A stretch of 64,000 nt of DNA, from NCBI GenBank assembly GCA_039045975.1, contig JBCCJA010000002.1, positions 62,001 to 126,000 on the forward strand, in the 5' to 3' direction. Source of the stretch: JBCCJA01 sp039045975 (GTDB lineage: Bacteria; Planctomycetota; Planctomycetia; Planctomycetales; Planctomycetaceae). The position numbers and the translations under genes are program-made. The notes below the pieces were generated by a model, which saw only the letters and a list, made by a program, of their open reading frames with translations, had not been told where the DNA came from and did no database searches. Below are positions 42,447 to 51,302 of this stretch, one piece after another (the first letter of the stretch is position 1; each line of letters opens with the position of its first letter).

Positions 42447-42543
42447 CTTGGTCACGTGACATATGAACCCGCCGCGCTAATCGTGGAGCGAGTAGGGGCG
42501 ACTCTCGAAGAGCCTCCACGGCTCGCGCCGCGGGCTCGTAAAA

Positions 42544-43305
42544 CTATGCCCCGACCTTCACCGCCATTTTCGCCCACTGGTCGATCCGCACGAGGTGCAG
42601 CGGCACGTTGCCGGCCTCGATGAATTCGTCGACCGCCTGCCGCGAGCCACGCCAGTAGCCGTAATCGTCGATGATCAGCACGCCACCGACCGACAGCCGC
42701 GGATAGAGCGTTTCGAGTTCGTGCTTTGTCGATTCGTACCAGTCGGTGTCGAGACGCAGGATCGCGATCTGTTCGGGAGCCTCTCCGGGCAGCGTTTGCT
42801 CGACGGGCCCTTCGACCAGTCGCACGCGGGCGAGTTCGGGGTCGACCGTACGGACGTTTGCGGCGACGTCATCACGTGAGACGGCCAGCCACGTGCCGTC
42901 GTCGTCCTTCTCCCGATCCATCATCGAGGCGGCCGACTCGCCGTCGGTCTGATCCTCATTCGTCGGCGGCGTCATGCCGGCGAAAGTGTCGAAGCCGTAG
43001 ACGACGCGATCTTCGTCGCCCCTTTGCGTCAGCCGGTGTCGCATCGCGATGAGGCTGCCACCTTTCCAGACGCCACACTCGACGAAGTCGCCGGGGATGC
43101 CGCGGTCGATCACGTAATCGACCGCCTGACCGAGGGCCGCGAGCCGTCGCGGGCTCGTCATCGTGAAGGGCTTGCAGGTGTCGAGCAGGCCGGTTTCGGC
43201 CAGGTAGGCGTCGACGTCGGCGTCGTGATCGGCCGGCACGATCGCCTTGCCGCGCGACCTGGCAATGTTGCGGGCGAACGCACCGGGCAGATTTCGGAAC
43301 CGCAC
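42544..43305 (-). CDS. TylF/MycF-type O-methyltransferase
   Basis: 253 residues from GTG 43305, eight bases after GGAGG; a TTG five codons upstream lies on that SD and is rejected. SAM fold: GDFVECGVWKGGS, then VYGFDTFAGM, then ILRLDTDWYESTKHEL and GGVLIIDDYGYW, matching the macrocin O-methyltransferase family. Asp residues in the DTDWY and IDDY motifs are the usual metal and SAM ligands. In this locus it probably methylates a sugar, possibly the end cap seen by the Wzt-like domain; that link is inference. Confidence 0.86.
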   Translation of the reverse strand: MRFRNLPGAFARNIARSRGKAIVPADHDADVDAYLAETGLLDTCKPFTMTSPRRLAALGQAVDYVIDRGIPGDFVECGVWKGGSLIAMRHRLTQRGDEDRVVYGFDTFAGMTPPTNEDQTDGESAASMMDREKDDDGTWLAVSRDDVAANVRTVDPELARVRLVEGPVEQTLPGEAPEQIAILRLDTDWYESTKHELETLYPRLSVGGVLIIDDYGYWRGSRQAVDEFIEAGNVPLHLVRIDQWAKMAVKVGA

Positions 43306-43338
43306 TGAGAAAACCTCCAAGCGACCGGGCGTCGCACG

Positions 43339-44493
43339 TTAGTCGCTGGCCCGGCGTGAGACACGCTGGAAGAGCGTCTCCAGGGCGTGTGTCGAGGCGT
43401 CGGCCGAGAACAACTCGGACAGATGGGCCGGACGGCCGTCGGCCGTCTGCCGCTTCGGCGGGTTCCGGAGGGCTTCGGCAAGGCGTTCGACATCGCCGAC
43501 CGGCACGAGTTTCCCGAAGCGGCCGTCGGCCAGTACCTCCCGCGGCCCGGACGGGCAGTCGATCGAGACGCAGGGGACGCCGCAGGCGAGGGCCTCGATT
43601 AAGGCGTTGGGGCAGCCCTCGCTGCGGGACGAGAGCGCGAACAGGTCGGCGGCCGCGAACCATGCCGGCGGGTTGTCGACGAAGCCGTGCAGCACGACGC
43701 GGTCGGCGATGCCGAGCCGCTCGGACTGATCTTGGAGTGCGGGCCGTTCGGTTCCTTCGCCGAGGATGTGTAACGCAATCTGCCGGCCGTCGATCTCGGG
43801 GACCCGGGCGATCGCCTCGATAAGCACGTCGAACCCTTTCTGCCGATGCAGCCGGCCCGCGGCGACGACGTGGAAGCGATCCGGGTCGAGCGTGGGCCGG
43901 TCTCGGGCCGCGTTCCGGGCGATCGCATCGAAGTCGATCGCGTTCCGCACGACCCGCACGCGGGCGGGGTCGAGCCCGAAGAACGCGATCATGCGGTCCC
44001 GCAGGTCGTCCGAGTTCGCGGTGACGACGTCGGCCGAGCGGTAGCACCAGCGGGCATACCGCTTCTGGAGGCCGCCGAGCATGCGCACGTGGGTGTCCCA
44101 CTCGGCCTGCGGGTCGTTGACGGCCGCCGACACACGCTGGGCGCCGGCCAGTCGTGTCGCCGGCGCCGTCAACAGCGTCGTCAGGAACGTGCGGTCATAC
44201 AGCACGTCGATCTGCTGCCGGTGGAGGACCGACGCGAGGTGCCGGACCGCGGCGACCCGCGACAGCCCGCGGACCCAACGCCGTCGTTTCTCGCCGCCGA
44301 TGAAGGCGTGGATCGGGACGTCGTCGGGCACCTCGGCGAGCCGCACGCCTTCACGTCGCAGCAGCCACAGGTGCGGTTCGAAGCGGTCGCGGTCGAGGTG
44401 CTGCAGCAGCGTTGCGACCTGCTTCTCGGCCCCGCCGCCGTCCATCGTGCTGATGGCGAAGAGGACTTTCAGGCGGCCCGACGGCCCGCTCAC
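43339..44493 (-). CDS. Glycosyltransferase family 4 protein
   Basis: 384 residues from GTG 44493, preceded by GGGAGGGG; its start overlaps the asnB stop (GTGA). It has the GT-B opening FAISTMDGGGAEKQVA, the central VVAAGRLHRQKGFDVL, GEGTERPAL and the donor site SSRSEGCPNALIEALACGVP. It would add a sugar during synthesis of a surface polymer. The frame extends open through the asnB gene to 46413 as a shadow; the SD and overlap decide the start. Confidence 0.9.
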   Translation of the reverse strand: MSGPSGRLKVLFAISTMDGGGAEKQVATLLQHLDRDRFEPHLWLLRREGVRLAEVPDDVPIHAFIGGEKRRRWVRGLSRVAAVRHLASVLHRQQIDVLYDRTFLTTLLTAPATRLAGAQRVSAAVNDPQAEWDTHVRMLGGLQKRYARWCYRSADVVTANSDDLRDRMIAFFGLDPARVRVVRNAIDFDAIARNAARDRPTLDPDRFHVVAAGRLHRQKGFDVLIEAIARVPEIDGRQIALHILGEGTERPALQDQSERLGIADRVVLHGFVDNPPAWFAAADLFALSSRSEGCPNALIEALACGVPCVSIDCPSGPREVLADGRFGKLVPVGDVERLAEALRNPPKRQTADGRPAHLSELFSADASTHALETLFQRVSRRASD

Positions 44494-46373
44494 CGCGTCC
44501 CCTCCCGCCACGCCTGGAACATCAGCACGTTCCACAGCGGGTAATGCCAGTCGTTCGTGCCGTCGAGGTGTTCCCGCCAGCGTTGCCGGATCGGGCCCGG
44601 GTCGAAAAAGCCCTCGTCGCGGAGCCGCCTGTCGTCGAGCAACGCCTCGGCCCAGTCCCGCAGCGGGCCGCGGAGCCAGACGTCGATCGGCACGCCGAAG
44701 CCCATCTTCGGGCGTTCGAAAAGTTCGCGGGGGACATACTTCGCGAGGATCGCCTTCAGTTGCGGCTTCCCGAACGGCGTCCGGCCGTCGGGCGATAGGT
44801 TGCCGCGTCGCCAGACCCACTCGACGACGCGGTGGTCGAGCAACGGAACCCGCGCTTCGAGCGAGACCGCCATGCTCGCCCGATCGACCTTCGTGAGGAT
44901 GTCGTCGGGCAGATAGACCCGCATGTCGGCGTAGCGGAACTGGTCGATCGGATCGAGTTTTGACGGCCAGAGGGTGGGATCGGACCAGTCGGTCGCTCGG
45001 CGGTCGGCCCCGAGCACGAGGTCGGTTTCGTTCGCCCAGTGGATCAATTGGGAGCAGTACACGTCTCCGGCCGACCCGACGCCGAGTTTGTCGGCCCTGC
45101 GGGCGAATTTTCGGGCGGTCTGCCCCGGCAGTCTTCGCAGCACCGCCGTGCCGACCGCCGCCGCGAGCGTCCGCAGCGGGCCCGGTATGGGCGACAGCGT
45201 CTTCCAAACGTCGCGGGCGATCCGGTAGCGGTCGTAGCCGGCGAAGAGCTCGTCCCCGCCGTCGCCGGAGAGGCTGACCGTGACCGACCGCCGCGTGAGT
45301 TCCGAGACGAGATAGGTCGGGATCTGCGACGAGTCGGCGAACGGCTCGTCGTAGATCGTCGGCAGTTTCGGGATGACGGCAAGGGCGTCGTCGGGGGTGA
45401 CGTACAGCTCGGTGTGATCGGTGCCGAGGTGCTCCGCGACCGCCGCCGCGTGATCGGCCTCGTTGTAGCGCGACTCGCCGAAGCCGATCGAAAAGGTGCG
45501 GACCGGTTGTGTGCTCTGCCGTTGCATCAACGCGACGACGAGCGACGAGTCGATGCCGCCCGACAGGAACGCCCCGACCGGCACGTCGGCGACCATGCGG
45601 CGTCCGACGGCGTCGGTGAGGAGCTGTTCCAGATCGCCGTCGGGGCCGTCTTCGCCCGACGACGCGATGTCGAACAGCGACCAGTAGGGCCGGACATCGG
45701 CGTCGGCCGCGCCGGCCCGGAACGTGACGGTCGTCCCGGGCGCCAGCTTCGCGACATCGCGGTAAATCGATCTCGGTCCGACGACCATGCCGTGTCGCAA
45801 CAGTAGCGCGAGCGCGTCGCGGTCGATCGCGGCGTCGAAGGCGGGGTGTTCGCGGAGCGGCTTCAGTTCCGACCCGAACAGCCACGTCCGCCCGCCGTCC
45901 GGCGTCCCGTAATAGAGCGGCTTGATGCCGATCCGGTCGCGGGCGAGTGTCACCGTGCGGCTCGTCGCGTCCCAGACGGCGAAGGCGAACATGCCGTTCA
46001 GTTTCGGAAGGGTGACGTCGACGCCCCATTCCGCGATCGCCTCGACGAGCACCTCGGTGTCGGAGTGACCGCGGAACGCGCGTCCGGCCGCGACGAGGTC
46101 GTCCCGGATCTCGGCCGCGTTGTAGATCTCGCCGTTGTAGGCGAGCACGAATCGCCCGCACGACGACGTCATCGGCTGGGTACCGGCCTCGGAGAGGTCG
46201 ACGATCGACAGCCGCCGGTGGGCGAACGCGACCCCCGCTTCCTCGTCGGCCCACCCGCCCGAGGCGTCGGGGCCGCGGTGCGACAGCGTCTCGCCCATCC
46301 GGCGCGCGAGGTGCAGAAACGCCCCCGGCTCGGCGGGCGGATCGGTCGTCAGGAATCCGGCGAGCCCGCACAT
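44490..46373 (-). CDS. asnB: Asparagine synthase (glutamine-hydrolysing)-type amidotransferase
   Basis: 627 residues. Cys2 directly follows the start (MCGLAGF), as needed for the glutaminase site; RLSIVDLSEAG, YNGEIYN and the synthetase PP-loop SGGIDSSLV plus SGDGGDELFAGYDRY are present. The size and PGPRSIY-type features match the amidotransferases common in polysaccharide clusters more than housekeeping AsnB. It leads the operon asnB-GT4-tylF. Amidation of an acidic sugar or amino-acid substituent is a possible role. Confidence 0.93.
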   Translation of the reverse strand: MCGLAGFLTTDPPAEPGAFLHLARRMGETLSHRGPDASGGWADEEAGVAFAHRRLSIVDLSEAGTQPMTSSCGRFVLAYNGEIYNAAEIRDDLVAAGRAFRGHSDTEVLVEAIAEWGVDVTLPKLNGMFAFAVWDATSRTVTLARDRIGIKPLYYGTPDGGRTWLFGSELKPLREHPAFDAAIDRDALALLLRHGMVVGPRSIYRDVAKLAPGTTVTFRAGAADADVRPYWSLFDIASSGEDGPDGDLEQLLTDAVGRRMVADVPVGAFLSGGIDSSLVVALMQRQSTQPVRTFSIGFGESRYNEADHAAAVAEHLGTDHTELYVTPDDALAVIPKLPTIYDEPFADSSQIPTYLVSELTRRSVTVSLSGDGGDELFAGYDRYRIARDVWKTLSPIPGPLRTLAAAVGTAVLRRLPGQTARKFARRADKLGVGSAGDVYCSQLIHWANETDLVLGADRRATDWSDPTLWPSKLDPIDQFRYADMRVYLPDDILTKVDRASMAVSLEARVPLLDHRVVEWVWRRGNLSPDGRTPFGKPQLKAILAKYVPRELFERPKMGFGVPIDVWLRGPLRDWAEALLDDRRLRDEGFFDPGPIRQRWREHLDGTNDWHYPLWNVLMFQAWREGTR

Positions 46374-46422
46374 CGGGGCATTGGACCCGCCGGCGTGACC
46401 GGTGACGAGTCACCCGGAAGGC

Positions 46423-46875
46423 TCACCGCGTGACGAATCCTTCGGCGATGACGATCGCGGTGCGGTCGAGTCCGGCGGCGGCCAACGCGTCCAGCAACTC
46501 TTCCTCCGCCGAGGCCCGGGCCGCGTCGCTGCGGACGACACGCAGCTTCACCCCGTCCGACCCGGTCGCGGCCGTCGCCGCGGCGGTGACGTCTTCGAGC
46601 GACGCCGCGGCCCAGCCCTCACCGTCGCGGAGGTAATAGGAGCGGTCATCGACAAGAACCTCGACGACCGACGTGTCGGCCGGCTGCGGCGGCTCGACCT
46701 GATCGGGGAGCGTCAGCGGCTCGGACGGCGGGAGGGCGACGCTGACTTCCGAAGTGGCCTCGCCGCCGGTCCCCCCCGCTCCGGCCCCGAGGCCGAACCC
46801 GTTCAGGAGACCGTTCAACAACGCCGCGACCCCGACGACGGCCGCGGCGAAGACGCCGACTTGAAGACGTTTCAT
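46423..46875 (-). CDS. Membrane-anchored protein, ExbD-like periplasmic domain (tentative)
   Basis: 150 residues from ATG 46875, five bases after AGGTGAG. One N-terminal helix (about 4-22, VGVFAAAVVGVAALLNGLL), a Gly/Pro-rich linker, then an alpha/beta domain VVEVLVDDRSYYL ... VKLRVVRSDAARAS ... AAAGLDRTAIVIAEGFV. The order beta-beta-alpha-beta-alpha-beta resembles the ExbD/TolR periplasmic domain, although the membrane Asp is missing. It follows the ExbB/ExbD-like pair on the same strand after the palindrome at 46922. Confidence 0.6.
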   Translation of the reverse strand: MKRLQVGVFAAAVVGVAALLNGLLNGFGLGAGAGGTGGEATSEVSVALPPSEPLTLPDQVEPPQPADTSVVEVLVDDRSYYLRDGEGWAAASLEDVTAAATAATGSDGVKLRVVRSDAARASAEEELLDALAAAGLDRTAIVIAEGFVTR

Positions 46876-46921
46876 CGTGCTCACCTGAGGTCAGGGATTC
46901 GTGTATGGAAGAATTTCGTTC

Positions 46922-47008
46922 CGTAGGGCAGGCCCTCGCCTGCCGCACTTTGAATCGCGGTGATTCTAATCGCTGCCAGAAATTCGGCAGGCGGGGGCCT
47001 GCCCTACG
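46922..47008. repeat. 24-bp inverted repeat (BIME-like palindrome)
   Basis: The arms 46922-46945 and 46985-47008 (core GTAGGGCAGGCCC...GCCTGCC) pair with a single G-U wobble over 24 bases around a 39-base loop. It lies between the ExbD-like gene and the small membrane-anchored gene, both on the minus strand, and may end or attenuate the upstream transcript. Confidence 0.85.
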
Positions 47009-47047
47009 ACTTTTCCGTCACAGCGTAGTTTCGGGACGGGCCGACAC

Positions 47048-47872
47048 CTACGGCGATCCGTCCGTCTCGTCGGGAAGGTAACCGAGGACCGCCGGGGCGA
47101 ACTGCGTGCGTCCCAACCGCTCGGTCCGCAACTCCCGGAGCCAGCGGTCGACGCCGTCGAGGACGGCCGTCCGCACGTCGGCCCGCGCGTCGCCGTAGGA
47201 GACGACGACCAGGACGACGCCTTTCGGTTCCGGGAAGGTGTAGTAAGCCTCCGTGGCCCGTGACACGAACTGGTCTACCGACGTCGCCCGGAACGTGCTC
47301 TCGCGGTCTCCGGCGGTCAGCGTCACCCGCCCGTCGTCCGCGACGCGGACCCGCCAGACGTCGGCCCGCTTGAGCAGTTCGTCGTAAGTGACGAGATGCT
47401 CGACGACGGCCCGGCCGGCTTTCTTGGCGAGGTCTCGGAGTCGCTCGCGGAGCCGCTCGGCGGCCGCCGCGTCGGACGGGACGGCCGGCGGGGCCTTTTC
47501 GGTCAGCATCTCGTCGATGACGTCTTGCGGCACGTCGAACAGTTCGGCCATCAGCGACGCGGCACGCTCCGTCACGGCGAGCAGTTCGTCACGGTCGGCT
47601 TCGAGGAAGCTCTTCGAGACGTCGACCGCCGCCGCCGCGGCGGAAATCTCGGCCCTGCGGTCGGCCAGCTCGACACGTGCGGCTTCCAGTTCGGCACGGC
47701 CCGCTGCCAATTCGCGGTCGACCTCCGCGCGGGCGACGGCGGCCTCTTCGCGGTAGCGGGCCTCGGCCTCGCGGGACGTGCCGCGGACGTCGAGGAACTG
47801 GGCGAACAGCACGATCAGGAGCAAATCGAGCAGCGGCGTGAGCTGGAAACTCATCTTCCGCGGCACGATCAC
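47048..47872 (-). CDS. ExbD/TolR-family protein with long coiled coil
   Basis: 274 residues. The N-terminus PRKMSFQLTPLLDLLLIVLFAQFLDV is the ExbD/TolR membrane helix with its conserved Asp. The usual 100-residue periplasmic domain is replaced by an Ala/Glu/Arg coiled coil (about 33-110) and a separate alpha/beta domain (about 165-260, VRVADDGRVTLTAG ... GVVLVVVSYGDARADVRTAVLDGVDRWL). The GTG start overlaps the stop of the ExbB-like gene (GTGA), so they form one complex. It probably couples proton flow to work in the envelope. Confidence 0.78.
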   Translation of the reverse strand: MIVPRKMSFQLTPLLDLLLIVLFAQFLDVRGTSREAEARYREEAAVARAEVDRELAAGRAELEAARVELADRRAEISAAAAAVDVSKSFLEADRDELLAVTERAASLMAELFDVPQDVIDEMLTEKAPPAVPSDAAAAERLRERLRDLAKKAGRAVVEHLVTYDELLKRADVWRVRVADDGRVTLTAGDRESTFRATSVDQFVSRATEAYYTFPEPKGVVLVVVSYGDARADVRTAVLDGVDRWLRELRTERLGRTQFAPAVLGYLPDETDGSP

Positions 47873-48576
47873 GAGGCCGTCCCTCGCGGTGTCGACGCGA
47901 CCGGCGGCCTGGTCGGGAGGCCGTCCGCGGCGAGCAGTTCCCGTTTCGCCCGCGCGACGACCTCACGCACGTACTGCCGGCTTTCGCCGACACGCGAGAA
48001 CCGCGGCTCGAGCAGTCCGTTGATGAACATCAGCACGATCGCCGCGACGAGGCCTGCGAACGTCGACCAGATCGCGTCGCCGAAGCGGCCGACGATCGCC
48101 GAGACCGAGGGCTCGGCCGCGTCGCCGCCGGCGAGCGTCGCCCCGATCGCCAAGATCGTCCCGAGCACGCCGGCGAGCGGGTACGCCTCGACCATCGTCC
48201 GCGCGAGGTTCGCCGCCGTCGCGAAACCGAGCGAGTTCAGGTAGCCGCGGCTCTCGTCGAGCACGCGGATGCGGGACAGCAGTGCGGCCCGGTCGGGCGT
48301 GCCGGGCGGGGCATCGAGGGCGTCGCGGATGTCGGCGAGGAACGCGTCGATCTGATCGGGCAGGCGGCCCGGCGTGTCGAGCGAACTGCGGTGCGACAGC
48401 CCGCGGGTGAAGCGGTCGAGCATGCCGGCGATGACGCGGAGGTCACGGCCCGACCACAGATACAGGATGAAGTACGCGAACAGGTGCACCGCCGCCGCCG
48501 CCGCGATGACGACCGTCGACAATTCCGAGAGCGCGTCGAGCGAGGCCGGCAGGGTGAGTGTGAAGTCTTCGGGCAC
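47869..48576 (-). CDS. MotA/TolQ/ExbB-type proton channel protein
   Basis: 235 residues, GTG start. A first helix (about 20-44), a cytoplasmic loop, then the conserved paired helices: EAYPLAGVLGTILAIGATL and FGDAIWSTFAGLVAAIVLMFINGLLEPRF, the ExbB/TolQ signature region. It would form the stator pore with the ExbD-like partner encoded next. Unlike in typical tol or exb operons there is no TonB, TolA or TolB gene adjacent. Confidence 0.82.
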   Translation of the reverse strand: MPEDFTLTLPASLDALSELSTVVIAAAAAVHLFAYFILYLWSGRDLRVIAGMLDRFTRGLSHRSSLDTPGRLPDQIDAFLADIRDALDAPPGTPDRAALLSRIRVLDESRGYLNSLGFATAANLARTMVEAYPLAGVLGTILAIGATLAGGDAAEPSVSAIVGRFGDAIWSTFAGLVAAIVLMFINGLLEPRFSRVGESRQYVREVVARAKRELLAADGLPTRPPVASTPRGTAS

Positions 48577-48670
48577 GGTGCTGCGGATCCGCGTGTATGT
48601 CAGCCTGCGGAGCGTAAGGTCTGGGCAGACGGCCGGCCATGTGAATCCCCGGACGGGCGGCCCGCGGGCG

Positions 48671-49624
48671 TCAGGCCCCCCGGCCGTCTTCGGTCGAAAA
48701 AAACGTCCGGTCGACCGCGATCCCGACCTCTATCAAGCGTGCCTGCAGCAGGTCGATGAACTCGTGCAGTCCGGCGGCGATCACGTCGTCGATGCCGGTG
48801 AAGTCGAATTCGGACCGCAGGCGTCCGAGTGCCTTTTCGGCGGTGTTGGAGAACCCGCCGAACGGCGCCGCCGTGATCGCGTGCAGCGACTCTTCGGCCT
48901 TGATAAGGCAGAAGCGGACCGCCCGCGGGAAGCGGTTATCGAGCAGCAGGAACTCGGCGACCCGCTCCGGCGAGATCCGTCCGTGCGTCCGCCGGTACAT
49001 CTGCAACGCCGAGACCGACTTCAGCAGCGACGACCACTGCACGATGTCGACCGGCGTGCCGACGTCGGACGCCTGCGGGAGCAGGATGAAATACTTCACG
49101 TCGACGATCCGGCTGGTCATGTCGGCCCGCTCGAGCAGCCGCCCGAGCCTGACGAAATGCCACGCCTCGCCGTGCGACATCGTCGTCTCGGTCATGCCGA
49201 CGATGAGTCCGCTGCCGGCCCGGACGCGGCGGAGCAGGGCGGTCGGGCTGCCGACGGCCGACGCGTCGGCCGACGCGTTCTTGACCGACAGGAACAGCTT
49301 GTTGATCTCTTCCCACATCTCGTCGGAGATGTTTTCGCGGACCGTCCGCGCCCCCTCACGGGCCGAGCGGAGGCAGGCGAGCACCGAGTTCGGGTTCCGC
49401 AGGTCGAACAGCAGGAACCGCAGGACGCTGTCGCGGTCGGGCTCGCCGTAAAGCTCTTCGAACCGTTCGCGGTCGCCGGTCGTGTCGATCAGCGGCGACC
49501 ACTGGCCGGCCGCGTCGTCGGTGACGGTGAGGCTCTCGTTGACGTCGAGGAATCGCGCCGTGTTCTCGGCCCGCTCCACGTAGCGGGCCATCCAGAACGT
49601 CGTTTCGGCGACACGGCTGAGCAT
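48671..49624 (-). CDS. Alpha-E domain protein (partner of circularly permuted ATP-grasp)
   Basis: 317 residues, all helical. It matches the family opening MLSRVAETTFWMARYVERAENTAR and the later EGARTVRENISDEMWEEIN and LGRLLERADMTSRIVDV. It lies 55 bases downstream of the ATP-grasp gene, the standard pairing in bacteria. The pair is predicted in the literature on ATP-grasp enzymes to make or modify a peptide; no product is established. Confidence 0.92.
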   Translation of the reverse strand: MLSRVAETTFWMARYVERAENTARFLDVNESLTVTDDAAGQWSPLIDTTGDRERFEELYGEPDRDSVLRFLLFDLRNPNSVLACLRSAREGARTVRENISDEMWEEINKLFLSVKNASADASAVGSPTALLRRVRAGSGLIVGMTETTMSHGEAWHFVRLGRLLERADMTSRIVDVKYFILLPQASDVGTPVDIVQWSSLLKSVSALQMYRRTHGRISPERVAEFLLLDNRFPRAVRFCLIKAEESLHAITAAPFGGFSNTAEKALGRLRSEFDFTGIDDVIAAGLHEFIDLLQARLIEVGIAVDRTFFSTEDGRGA

Positions 49625-49679
49625 GGCGTGTGTCTGTGCGGGGAGGCAGTCTTGGCGTGGGGGCAGGCTTGATGCGGGG

Positions 49680-51194
49680 TCAGTCTTGCGACTGCGACTG
49701 AGACTGGGCCGACGCGTCGGGGTCGCGGGCGTCGATCGCGTGGTCGGTCGGCGGGCCCGGGTCGACGACCCAGGTGTCTTTGCTCCCGCCGCCCTGCGAC
49801 GAGTTCACGACCGTCGAGCCCTTCCGCAGCGCGACGCGTGTCAGCCCGCCCGGCAGAACGTAGGTCGACTCGGCGTCGCCGCCGCAGAGGATGAACGGAC
49901 GCAGGTCGACGTGCCGGCCCTCGATGTCCTCGCCGATGATCGTCGGCACCGTCGAGAGCGTGAGCATCGGCTGGGCGACCCAGCCGGCAGGGTCTTCGCG
50001 GATCTTCTCGGCGGCGGCGTCGCGTTCGGCCGGCGAGGCGTGCGGGCCGATCAGGATGCCGTAGCCGCCCGATTCGGCGGTCGGCTTCACGACCATGCCG
50101 TCGATCTCGGCGAGGACCTTCTCGCGGTCTTCGTCCTTCGAACACAGGTACGTCGGCACGTTGGCGAGGATCGGCTCTTCGCCGAGGAAGAAGCGGATGA
50201 TCTCCGGAACGAACGCGTAAACCGCCTTGTCGTCCGCGACGCCGCAGCCCGGGGCGTTCGCCAACGTCACGTTGCCGGCCCGCCAGGCCCGCATGAGGCC
50301 CGGGACGCCGAGGACCGAGTCGGCCTTGAACACCTCCGGGTCGAGGAACGCGTCGTCGATGCGTCGGTAAATGACGTCGACCCGCTCGCGGCCCTTCGTG
50401 GTTCGCATGTAGACGACGTCGTCGACGACCGTCAGGTCGGACCCCTGGACGAGTTCGGCCCCCATCTGTTGGGCGAGGTACGAATGCTCGAAGTAGGCCG
50501 AATTGAAAATCCCCGGAGTGAGCACGACGACCCGCGCGTTCGCCCCGAGCGGGGAGCAGGCCTGCAGGGCGGTCAGCAATCGTTCGGGGTAGTCCTCGAC
50601 CGGCGCGATCTTCTGGCCGCGGAACGCGGTCGGGAACGTCCGTTTCATCACCTCACGGTTCTCAAGCACGTACGAGACGCCGGAGGGGACGCGGAGGTTG
50701 TCCTCAAGCACGTAGATCGTGCCGTCTTTGTCGCGGACGAGGTCGGTGCCGGTGACGTGGTTCCACACGCCGCCGGGCGGGCTGAAGCCGCGGCAGGGCT
50801 CGCGGAGGGCGTCGTTGCCCTCGATCAGCGACCGCGGCACGACGCCCTCTGCGACCGACCGCTGGTCGTTGTAGAGGTCGTCGATGAACAGGTTCAGCGC
50901 CGTGATCCGCTGCTTCAGGCCGCGTTCGACGTCGGCCCATTCGGTCGCGTCGATCACCCGCGGGATGATGTCGAACGGGAAGATCCGCTCCGTCCCGGCC
51001 TCCTGGCCGTAGACGGTGAACGTGATGCCCATGTCGAGCATCGTCGCCTCGGCGGCCTGCTGGTGCCGTTCGAGTTCGCCGTCGGACAGGCCGGCGAGCG
51101 TTTGTGTGATCAGATCGGCCTGATCACGGGCTCGGCCGTCGGCGTCGAACGATTCGTCGAAACAGTCGGGCGAGGCGTACGGTTGGAATCGCAT
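49680..51194 (-). CDS. Circularly permuted ATP-grasp type 2 protein
   Basis: 504 residues from ATG 51194. Conserved blocks FPFDIIPRVIDATEWADVERGLKQR, LNLFIDDLYNDQ, GTDLVRDKDGTIYVLEDNLRVPSGVSY, MVVKPTAESGGYGILIG and DLRPFILCGG identify the family. It is presumed to be an amide ligase acting with the alpha-E protein downstream. The C-terminus ends in a Gln/Ser-rich tail (ASAQSQSQSQD). An upstream in-frame start 21 codons earlier is disfavoured because MRFQPYASPD is the usual opening. Confidence 0.93.
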   Translation of the reverse strand: MRFQPYASPDCFDESFDADGRARDQADLITQTLAGLSDGELERHQQAAEATMLDMGITFTVYGQEAGTERIFPFDIIPRVIDATEWADVERGLKQRITALNLFIDDLYNDQRSVAEGVVPRSLIEGNDALREPCRGFSPPGGVWNHVTGTDLVRDKDGTIYVLEDNLRVPSGVSYVLENREVMKRTFPTAFRGQKIAPVEDYPERLLTALQACSPLGANARVVVLTPGIFNSAYFEHSYLAQQMGAELVQGSDLTVVDDVVYMRTTKGRERVDVIYRRIDDAFLDPEVFKADSVLGVPGLMRAWRAGNVTLANAPGCGVADDKAVYAFVPEIIRFFLGEEPILANVPTYLCSKDEDREKVLAEIDGMVVKPTAESGGYGILIGPHASPAERDAAAEKIREDPAGWVAQPMLTLSTVPTIIGEDIEGRHVDLRPFILCGGDAESTYVLPGGLTRVALRKGSTVVNSSQGGGSKDTWVVDPGPPTDHAIDARDPDASAQSQSQSQD

Positions 51195-51302
51195 ACGCGT
51201 GTGTGGGGGTTCGCGACGGGCGGACCGGAGTGCGACGGCCGCCCGAGGGATTTCCAAATATGGGCGATGACCCGCCCCGACGCGAGCGGGCGGGCCGCCC
51301 CG

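Noticed and set aside
40971..42455. 494-residue frame antisense to the Wzt-like gene
   Set aside because: Composition typical of antisense frames in GC-rich DNA and no motif.
43339..46413. 1024-residue continuous minus-strand frame
   Set aside because: Only the last 384 residues are a real GT4 protein; the rest is the out-of-frame shadow of asnB. SD and the GTGA overlap fix the start at 44493.
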